DNA of 64,000 nt from Holosporaceae bacterium (lineage in GTDB: Bacteria > Pseudomonadota > Alphaproteobacteria > UBA3830). The DNA lies in the NCBI GenBank assembly GCA_031269995.1, contig JAISYI010000022.1, positions 209,903 through 273,902 of the forward strand, in the 5' to 3' direction. Shown piece by piece: positions 1-6,523 of the stretch. A program made the position numbers and the translations under genes. Position 1 is the first letter of the stretch, and each line of letters opens with the position of its first letter. The notes under the pieces are model-generated. The model worked only from the letters and a program-made list of their open reading frames with translations, ran no database searches and had not been told where the DNA came from.

Positions 1-1416
1 ATAGTCGTGGTACTGGCTATTATATGGTTGTTTGTATGCCTGATAGCGTCGAGGCTTTACAATAAGACCAGAGAACATCTTGAGATATCAAACATAATTT
101 CCGAATCAACACCGCTGGCTATAATTATTTTCAGCGAAAAAAAAGGGAAGATTATGAAGATCAATCTTTCTGCGACTACGCTGCTTCGAATAGAGCAGGA
201 AAGCATTTCTTCAATTAACATATGGAATATCTTCATTGAAGACAGCGATAGAAACTATATAGCTAATGCGATTAGCTCAAATATTAACGTATTAAACTAT
301 GAAGTATTGGTGCAAAGCTTCGGAGGAGGGAGTTTCTGGTCGGTGTGTTCCGCGAGCCCTATCGAGATTGATCGGGAAAAGTATATCGTACTTGCCGTTC
401 TGGATATCAATCGACGAAAAGAAATCGAAAAGAAGCTCGCAAACAACGCAAGTCTTCTGGAAAAACAGGTCATAGAGAGAACTATAGATCTAGAGTCGAA
501 GGCCAAGGAACTGGAGGATTCCAATGCACAGTTAGCAAAGGCGAAAAAAAATGCCGATGAAGCCAATAATGCAAAAAGCAAATTTCTCGCTAATATGAGC
601 AACGAGCTAAAAACTCCTATCAACGCGATAATCGGCTATAGCGAAATTTTGGAGGAAGAGGCTCTGGATAGAAAAGATACTGTTTCCGCCGATGATCTTC
701 ATAAAATAATCAGCTCAGCAAAACATCTTCTATCGCTGATCGATGAAATTTTGAACCTTTCGACAATCGAGGCTGGAAAAACTCAGCTATTATTTGAAAA
801 AATCAACATTGTCGGAATGATCAAGGATATCGAAGGAGTCACGATGCCTCTCGTTACAAAAAACAGCAATTCACTGGTTTTGGAATGCTCGAAGGATATC
901 GGAACTATGTATTCAGATTCAACCAAGTTGAGGCAATGTCTTCTGAATCTACTTAGCAATGCAGCCAAATTCACCGAATTAGGAAAGGTAACATTGCGGG
1001 TATCTCCAATTGTGGTGGATGGTGACGATTTTATTGAATTTTCAGTAATGGATACAGGAATCGGAATTGAACCAGGTCACATCGAAAAAATATTCGCCCC
1101 ATTTCAAGAGAATAAGTCGAAGAATGCTGGAGCAGGTCTGGGATTGTCCCTAACAAAGAAATACGCGGAGTATCTGGGAGGAAACGTCGGCGTAGAAAGC
1201 AATGTTGGAGGAGGATCAAAGTTCACGATGCGTCTCCCGAGAATCTGCAAAACCGTCTCCAACGAATTTATTGACGTTAGAAATCAAGGGGAGGAGGTGT
1301 TGGAAGAGATAGCCGAAGACCTTGCGGCGATTATAGAGAATTCAATAGGCAACAGTGCTCCCGGAGTCTCGGGTAGAGCCACTAGTTTCACAAGGAAATC
1401 TGATAGGCATCCATAA
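1..1416 (+). CDS. PAS-containing sensor histidine kinase, 5' truncated by window edge, phosphoacceptor His missing
   Basis: The reading frame is open from the first base, so the true start lies outside the window. The order is a membrane segment at the visible N-terminus, a PAS-like domain, a coiled coil, a HisKA dimerisation domain and an HATPase_c domain. The ATP-binding boxes look intact (N-box LLNLLSNAAKFT, G1 DTGIGI, G2 GAGLGLSLTKK). The H-box reads FLANMSNELKTPINAIIG where the family has SHELRTP: the codon at 601-603 is AAC, giving Asn in place of the phosphorylated His. The overall match is to alphaproteobacterial PleC/DivJ-type kinases, but a classical autokinase activity is not expected. 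A roughly 65-residue acidic tail follows the catalytic domain. No response regulator is adjacent in the window. Confidence 0.85.
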   Translation: MVVVLAIIWLFVCLIASRLYNKTREHLEISNIISESTPLAIIIFSEKKGKIMKINLSATTLLRIEQESISSINIWNIFIEDSDRNYIANAISSNINVLNYEVLVQSFGGGSFWSVCSASPIEIDREKYIVLAVLDINRRKEIEKKLANNASLLEKQVIERTIDLESKAKELEDSNAQLAKAKKNADEANNAKSKFLANMSNELKTPINAIIGYSEILEEEALDRKDTVSADDLHKIISSAKHLLSLIDEILNLSTIEAGKTQLLFEKINIVGMIKDIEGVTMPLVTKNSNSLVLECSKDIGTMYSDSTKLRQCLLNLLSNAAKFTELGKVTLRVSPIVVDGDDFIEFSVMDTGIGIEPGHIEKIFAPFQENKSKNAGAGLGLSLTKKYAEYLGGNVGVESNVGGGSKFTMRLPRICKTVSNEFIDVRNQGEEVLEEIAEDLAAIIENSIGNSAPGVSGRATSFTRKSDRHP

Positions 1417-1698
1417 CTGTTCATTTTCCGTACATCTAGGAGATACCTCGCCCATTGGATTGATCAGTCGACACCGGTGGAATATAGGCTTGAGCGGGAT
1501 CGTGCTCGGATGCGCCGAGCACCCCGAAAGGCCTCTGGTTCGATGTCACAGTGTGCGTAGAAGCGAGCGCCAGAGCTGTGGTCCGAGAGGTACGGGCGCG
1601 CTCGGTAAGGTGCCCGGAATTCGGTCCCTGAGCCCTGAGCGTAGACATGTTCAACGACTCATCCGTTCTGCGTGAGCGTGCGTCACTGCGCGGTGCGG
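1417..1698. other. GC-rich intergenic stretch without a recognisable gene
   Basis: About 280 bases between the kinase stop and the LRR pseudogene stop, which converge here. Composition is clearly more GC-rich than the kinase gene and resembles the adjacent LRR gene. Short open frames exist on both strands but none has a recognisable motif or ribosome binding site. Confidence 0.4.
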
Positions 1699-2796
1699 TC
1701 AGTCGTCGGACCCTACGTCAGGCCCAACAGGCTCGGGCACCGAACTTATGTCCCCGGCTCGGGCCCTGGTCCACACCGGCCCGCTGACTGTGTTTTCCCA
1801 ATGACCACCCGGAAGGTTTACAAATGCGGTGGTTGGTTGATACCGTCCAGCTTCTATGCGTTCTATGGCAGATCCATTCACGAAATCCACCGATTCGCTC
1901 AGGGCGTGCCGATCCGTCCAGCGCGGGATTAGCACCGTGGTCATCTGTTCAGGAGCGAGGAAACGTTGTATCGAGCGACAGTCACCGAAGGCGCGCAATC
2001 CTAATTCCCTGACTTTCGAGCCACGCTCGAACTGGACGGTTAATAGGGAGGTGCAGCCATCAAAGCAACACGTTCCGATTTTTTCGGTGATGCGCGGGAA
2101 CGTCAATGCCCGCAAGGAGCAGCAGTCTTGGAAGCAGTAGTTTCCGAACTCCACAACGCTTGAGTCGGTTCCAAAGACGACGGACTCCAGAGTGCCGCAG
2201 CCGCTGAAGCACGCAGCTCCGAGAACCGCTACGCTACGCGGCAAGACCAAGTGCTGCAGTGTAAAGCAGCTTTGGAAGGCGCCTCTTCCCAGCCTGGTCA
2301 AGGCGGACCTTGAGTTAAACTGTACAGTCCGGAGGTGTCAGTTCCACTCGAAGCAGTAGGACTTGATCTCACTCACAGCAGCCGGAAGCACTGCCGACTC
2401 AAGCCCGGCGTAATGTGCTGAGTGTTTGCCCAATTCCCTCAGGGCCGAGTCAGATTCGAAGGCCAAGCATTTCGTTTCACTCGCGGCGGATTGAGACAAT
2501 TGGTCGATCCGGGGGCGTCCCTCCGCGACCTGGACGCTCGAGGGGAACCAAACATTTATCCCGAGACCCGGCTCCGCTGCCGTAACAAGGAACCTCATTC
2601 CTGCGAAGCAAACAAACCTGCGTACGCAAGTATTCTTTTGCCTAAAGCGTTCAGTGCTTTCTTCGTCGTTCCGGAAAGCGCGTACACCCACGCGTGTGCC
2701 CGTGCTGTACGTCACGTTATCCCTCTTAATAAGCATACAATCTGCGATTCCAGGAATAAGCTGCATAATTACAGCTATCATTATAAGTTTTTTCAT
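1699..2796 (-). pseudogene. BspA-like LRR_5 secreted protein, copy A, interrupted by an in-frame TGA
   Basis: One continuous reading frame runs from an ATG at 2796 to the stop at 1699, broken only by TGA at 2338-2340. The upstream part encodes a signal peptide (MKKLIMIAVIMQLIPGIADC) nearly identical to the paralogue at 4301-5350. The downstream part carries LRR_5 repeats with the pattern LGxxCFxxCxxLxxVxF. Aligned to the paralogue, the stop sits where that protein has Arg (CFEWN-stop-HL versus CFSGNRRL), as expected from a CGA to TGA transition. The product would be exported. BspA-like LRR proteins usually bind host or surface ligands. Copy A has a C-terminal extension of about 20 residues that the paralogue lacks. 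A truncated 152-residue secreted peptide could still be made. Confidence 0.8.
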
Positions 2797-2890
2797 ATTT
2801 TACCTCTTATGAGAATTAATGTGGCGACAATGTCATGTCCCCGAGGCTTTGTCAAGCGTGCTTTCTGTTTTTACCCAAAGACCATTTTTA
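2733..2890 (-). repeat. Duplicated leader cassette (promoter, RBS and signal-peptide codons), copy A
   Basis: About 157 bases covering the upstream region and signal-peptide codons of LRR copy A are repeated with few differences at 5286-5451 ahead of LRR copy B. Similarity drops sharply inside the mature protein and upstream of the block, so the regulatory and export segment has been conserved or converted as a unit. Confidence 0.8.
2827..2855 (-). promoter_or_regulatory. Putative sigma70 promoter of LRR copy A
   Basis: On the minus strand a perfect -35 TTGACA (2850-2855) is followed after 17 bases by CATTGT (2827-2832) as a weak -10. A Shine-Dalgarno AAGAGGT precedes the ATG. The same arrangement is kept in the second copy at 5381-5409. 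Confidence 0.5.
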
Positions 2891-3043
2891 TTACCATCAA
2901 TTAACTTTTAATCGCCATAGTAATTTTAATGTAATCTATTGCATTTAAAAAAATGCGAATCCAAAAGTGGAATTAATGAACCCCGCTGCAAGTACCGAGG
3001 AATCTACTCTAAAAGTGATTGAAGGAACGTTTCTTTAGTCTAC

Positions 3044-4072
3044 TCAAAAATATTCCGAAAATACAACGGCTTTTTCAGGATTTTCCAAAGCCCACCTGTT
3101 ATGTTCCTCCAGAAAAGAACCATTTTGACGTCCAGTTATCCGATCAACTGCGCCATACATTGAGATATAGCACTGCAAAATAGAGATGCGCGTTGATTCA
3201 TCCAACTCTCCTGAAATGTTATCTGAAGAATAAACATATTGAAAAGCTCTGATAAAATCGGAATCAGCGATTTCAGGTTGATCTATCCTAGGCCGTTTTA
3301 CAAAACCCAGCGCAGTTATTAGTGCAAAATAATCGCGACGTTCGAGATTCAGAAAACGATCTAAGGTTACCTGACGAGGGTCCAAAGGAAACCACCCCAC
3401 GCTAAATTCAGCAGCCAACACCTTATACGGAAACTTTGGGCCCGGATCCGATTTCCGACCAATAGCAACACTCGAATGTGTCAAAACATTCCAATCAGGA
3501 ATGCGATACCTTATTTGAAGCGCACCTGTCAACAACGCGGTGGCAACAGTCTGTTCGCGGCTAAATGGAAACCAATACCTTCCATCTCCAGGTATTTGAA
3601 TCGGGTCAGAAAACCCGGGAACACTTTGAAAAACTTCTGCATAACCCAGATTAACGTGTTCAATTCCCAGCGCATAATAGTTTAAATTTCTATGAGAATA
3701 CCACGCGGAAACTCCAGCATGATAAGCAATGTACCAATCCGGATTTACGCCAAGATATGTAGTCCCATCGTTATCGATTGTAAAATTAGCCGAGACTCCA
3801 TTTTGTTCAAAAGCCCGGTAGGCTCTGCCCACAGTATAACCCCCAGTATAATGCCATATGATATATTTCTGAACTTCCGATTCATTCCAGCTGTCAGGCT
3901 TACGTGCCTGCGTTTCCGGATCGGACCATGCCCTATACATAACGCCGCTTCTGCACATAGAATTATCCACGTGTTTATCTACAAGTGGCACTCCGTCCAA
4001 GGTATACATGCCAAACGAGCTTTGTAAAATTACCACATATAAAAATAATAGGGTCGACACAGGGTGCGGCAT
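3044..4072 (-). CDS. Secreted N-acetylmuramoyl-L-alanine amidase, AmiD/AmpD (amidase_2) type
   Basis: Zinc amidase expected to cleave the amide between muramic acid and the stem peptide. I start at the ATG at 4072 because it opens a clear signal peptide (MPHPVSTLLFLYVVILQSSF); the frame is open about 70 codons further up without a better start. Numbering from there, the amidase_2 core contains IIWHYTGG with zinc ligand H74, VSANFTID, an ALGIEHVN strand, and THSSVAIGRKSDPGP with H199 and D209, matching the His-His-Asp triad of E. coli AmiD. The C-terminal 120 residues resemble a small peptidoglycan-binding helical domain. The gene sits between two secreted LRR genes on the same strand. It may serve cell-wall recycling or act on other bacteria; the sequence does not decide. 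Confidence 0.88.
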   Translation of the reverse strand: MPHPVSTLLFLYVVILQSSFGMYTLDGVPLVDKHVDNSMCRSGVMYRAWSDPETQARKPDSWNESEVQKYIIWHYTGGYTVGRAYRAFEQNGVSANFTIDNDGTTYLGVNPDWYIAYHAGVSAWYSHRNLNYYALGIEHVNLGYAEVFQSVPGFSDPIQIPGDGRYWFPFSREQTVATALLTGALQIRYRIPDWNVLTHSSVAIGRKSDPGPKFPYKVLAAEFSVGWFPLDPRQVTLDRFLNLERRDYFALITALGFVKRPRIDQPEIADSDFIRAFQYVYSSDNISGELDESTRISILQCYISMYGAVDRITGRQNGSFLEEHNRWALENPEKAVVFSEYF

Positions 4073-4300
4073 AGTTTTCTCTCTGATTTCACACATAAGC
4101 GTTTTGCTTCGCGGCAATTTTTTCTCGAAGGTTGTGGCGGAATTTATGCCGATGCCTGTCAAACCTTCGTCTGTTCTTGTGCGAGTTCCGGGTACAAAAA
4201 ATTGCATCAGTGTCATCCGTATTTCGTCGTTTGAGTCGCAACGCCTTATGTGCATTTCGATTCGGCCTGTATTCCCTCGCATGAGGCGGATATTCCGAGT

Positions 4301-5350
4301 CTATACTTCCGCATCGGTTCTTGTCCACCGTAGTCCGTAGCCCACGTCATCCCAACGACCATCTGGAAGACCTTCAAATTCAGTTCCAGGAGCAAAAGTC
4401 CCACTGTCTATACGTTCCAACCGAGACCCCGCTTCAAATTGCACGAAAATCAATTGGCTGCATCCGTCGAAGTTGTTCATACCCACGTTTTTTACCGGGG
4501 CGGGAATGCGGATGCTGGTCAAAGACCGGCATCCCTCGTAGGTTCGCATCGCGATGTACCGTGTTGCCGAGCCTTCGCCGAAGTCGCAATATTCCATTGA
4601 TTCGCAGTCCCCGAAGCAGCGCGCGCCGATCTTCTCTATTTTTCGCGGGAGTTTGACTCCCCTCAGCGCCGAGCACCTCTCGAAGAAGCAGTTTCCCAGC
4701 TCCGTCGCACGACAGTCGGGATCGAAGGTAACGGTTTCTAGGCTCCGGCACCCCCGGAAGCACCCTATTTCGAGGATTTCCACGCTGCCCGGGATTTTTG
4801 CGTACCGCAGTGTGCTGCATCCTCCGAAGGCTCCGTTTCCCAGTTTTACCAAACGCGAGCCACTCCCGAGCGGGAAATGCCAGAGTCTACGGTTACCACT
4901 GAAGCATTCGGATCCGAGTCCTTTCACAGCATCGGGCAGCAGGAGCGTCTCCATGCAAGTATCCTGCATGGAGAAGCGTTTCAGTTTCGTCAGGATCGAC
5001 CCAAGTTCGAACACGATTTCTCTCGTTTGCGCATGGTTAATATATTTCAGGGCGTCCCGCCCAGGTTTCCTCGCGGCTGCCGTTACGCTTCTCGGGATCC
5101 AGACCCGCGCTCCTATCAGGTCCACCACGTTCTCCGTGGAGCCGGGCCTCCCGTCGGTAACTGCAATCCGTCGTACAGCAGTTACCAGGTTGCAAAAGTT
5201 CCGCGGGTTATTTGTGTCTCTGAAAGTACAGGTAACCTGTCCGTTGTTCCAGGTGTACTTTTGTTCAGTATCGTCATACCTCGGTTGCATACAATTTGCG
5301 ATTCCTGGAATAAGCTGCATAATTACAGCTATCATTATCAGTTTTTTCAT
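4301..5350 (-). CDS. BspA-like LRR_5 secreted protein, copy B (intact)
   Basis: A 349-residue protein with a signal peptide MKKLIMIAVIMQLIPGIANC, a non-repetitive N-terminal region to about residue 95, and then six to eight LRR_5 units in the BspA/Treponema style (for example LGNGAFGGCSTLRYAKIPGS, IGARCFGDCESMEYCDF). The conserved Cys at xxCFxxC positions and Phe/Leu spacing are plain. The product is exported and probably works by protein-protein contact, possibly with host material; no catalytic motif is visible. It is the intact paralogue of the broken gene at 1699-2796 and shares its promoter and leader. Composition is GC-rich: one sampled 60-base line (4681-4740) has 33 G/C, against 19 of 60 at 48361-48420. 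That supports a distinct origin or selection. Confidence 0.85.
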   Translation of the reverse strand: MKKLIMIAVIMQLIPGIANCMQPRYDDTEQKYTWNNGQVTCTFRDTNNPRNFCNLVTAVRRIAVTDGRPGSTENVVDLIGARVWIPRSVTAAARKPGRDALKYINHAQTREIVFELGSILTKLKRFSMQDTCMETLLLPDAVKGLGSECFSGNRRLWHFPLGSGSRLVKLGNGAFGGCSTLRYAKIPGSVEILEIGCFRGCRSLETVTFDPDCRATELGNCFFERCSALRGVKLPRKIEKIGARCFGDCESMEYCDFGEGSATRYIAMRTYEGCRSLTSIRIPAPVKNVGMNNFDGCSQLIFVQFEAGSRLERIDSGTFAPGTEFEGLPDGRWDDVGYGLRWTRTDAEV

Positions 5351-5451
5351 ATTTCACCTCTTATGAGAATTAATGTGGCAACCATGTCATGCTGTCGAGG
5401 CTTTGTCAAGCGTGCTTTCTGTTTTGTTTTTTACCCAAAGACTATTTTTAT
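5286..5451 (-). repeat. Duplicated leader cassette, copy B
   Basis: Second copy of the block at 2733-2890. The main differences are scattered substitutions and a few inserted bases in a T-rich tract near 5423-5430. It covers promoter, Shine-Dalgarno and the signal-peptide codons of LRR copy B. Confidence 0.8.
5381..5409 (-). promoter_or_regulatory. Putative sigma70 promoter of LRR copy B
   Basis: Minus-strand TTGACA (5404-5409), 17-base spacer and CATGGT (5381-5386). Conserved with the promoter at 2827-2855. The -10 match is weak. Confidence 0.45.
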
Positions 5452-5465
5452 AAAGGGGCTGCCAT

Positions 5466-5820
5466 CTAATAATACACTTTAAGAATGGATACAAGATCCT
5501 TTAACAGCTTATCAGGTTCCCAGATATTAAATCTCCACTCACATTCTTTAAGGAATAAATTAAAATACCTTTTGTCAATGCCGTTGAACTTTCGAAGATG
5601 CATTTTAGTTTGATTCCAAAAGTTTTCTATTCCATTTATGTGATTATGTTTTTGAACAAAACTTTTCGACGGGAACCTTCCCAGCTGTTTCTCTGCCTCG
5701 TTTTCCTTTCCTGACGCCTCCAAAGTAACTTTCATCCGTTTCTATTTTGCCACAAAGTTTTTGGCAGATAAAAGCTCGGATTCGTTCCCCGCGCAACAAC
5801 CAGCGCCAAAGCAATCCCTA
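5466..5820 (-). pseudogene. IS1595-family transposase remnant
   Basis: The C-terminal part reads HINGIENFWNQTKMHLRKF followed by FLKECEWRFN, the hallmark end of IS1595/ISXO2-like DDE transposases. Just upstream, in another frame (about 5740-5802), KIETDESYFGGVRKGKRG is the segment around an early catalytic Asp. Between them the family normally has a long stretch that is missing here, and the frames do not match, so this is an internally deleted and frameshifted relic. No terminal inverted repeats were found next to it. It separates the LRR island from the type VI secretion genes. Confidence 0.8.
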
Positions 5821-5869
5821 ATAAAAGGCAGAGTGGATAATTTACAACAAAAACAAAGATTGGTATCGC

Positions 5870-6448
5870 TCAAGTAATAGCAGCGAGCGACTGATCATCC
5901 CCATTCCAAGAAAACCCACTCTGACCAAGTTTGTTTCCATCTGGACCGTAGACAACCAATTTGTGGCTATACGCTCTAAAATTCATTTGAAAGCAGACAA
6001 TAGCGCCAACGTAATAAAATGCAGTAAAAACGCAGAACTCAAACGCAAGCTCAACACTCGGCACACGATCACCCCCTACGGTTATCGTTTTGTATATAGT
6101 GACAGAATCGTATACAGTGCCGTCGAAGACACCGCTCGTAATCACAGGCGTAGAGTTGTTTTGAAGCGTCCAAAATGTTAATTCCGACACACGGAGTCGG
6201 CCGCCACCACTATTTTGCTGATTGGACGAGTCATTCAATCCTGATCGGCCGCCTTTAATCGCATAGCGGAGTATAGGATTCGACCCGTCGCTGAACAACC
6301 CATCTACGCCCGGAAGCTTTAAGAAAAGGTTGTCAACATTCTGTGCAACATCAGACACGAATTCGCGGGCCAGTTGTTCGGTCACCGCTGCTGTATCAGA
6401 GTCGACGTTCATGCTCATCGGGATCCCTCGTCCATAATTAGATGTCAT
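5870..6448 (-). CDS. hcp: Type VI secretion tube protein Hcp, divergent
   Basis: A 192-residue protein with an Hcp-like core: NLFLKLPGVDGLFSDG matches the first strand of Hcp (FLKIDGIKG), followed by a LRVSELTFWTL strand and a C-terminal VCFQMNFRAYSHKLVV strand. Hexameric Hcp rings stack into the tube expelled by the T6SS sheath. It is longer than typical Hcp (about 160-170) because of a polar N-terminal extension of some 35 residues. The ATG at 6448 has AGGAG at good spacing. It lies 75 bases after the sheath gene on the same strand, which supports the call. The core is divergent, so it might instead be an Hcp-like effector carrier. Confidence 0.72.
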   Translation of the reverse strand: MTSNYGRGIPMSMNVDSDTAAVTEQLAREFVSDVAQNVDNLFLKLPGVDGLFSDGSNPILRYAIKGGRSGLNDSSNQQNSGGGRLRVSELTFWTLQNNSTPVITSGVFDGTVYDSVTIYKTITVGGDRVPSVELAFEFCVFTAFYYVGAIVCFQMNFRAYSHKLVVYGPDGNKLGQSGFSWNGDDQSLAAIT

Positions 6449-6523
6449 CCTTCATCTCCTACAGGATCACCAGCACACTCATACAACACTTTGTATATTA
6501 CAAAAAGGTAAAAAAAACGTTAA

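Noticed and set aside
2338..2340. TGA read as tryptophan (recoded genetic code)
   Set aside because: recR and other intact genes end in TGA, the paralogue has Arg at this site, and Trp is encoded by TGG throughout; a CGA-to-TGA mutation is simpler.
4554..5482. Long plus-strand open frames over the LRR gene
   Set aside because: They are antisense shadows of GC-rich repeats; no ribosome sites or family motifs, while the minus-strand LRR frame is clear.
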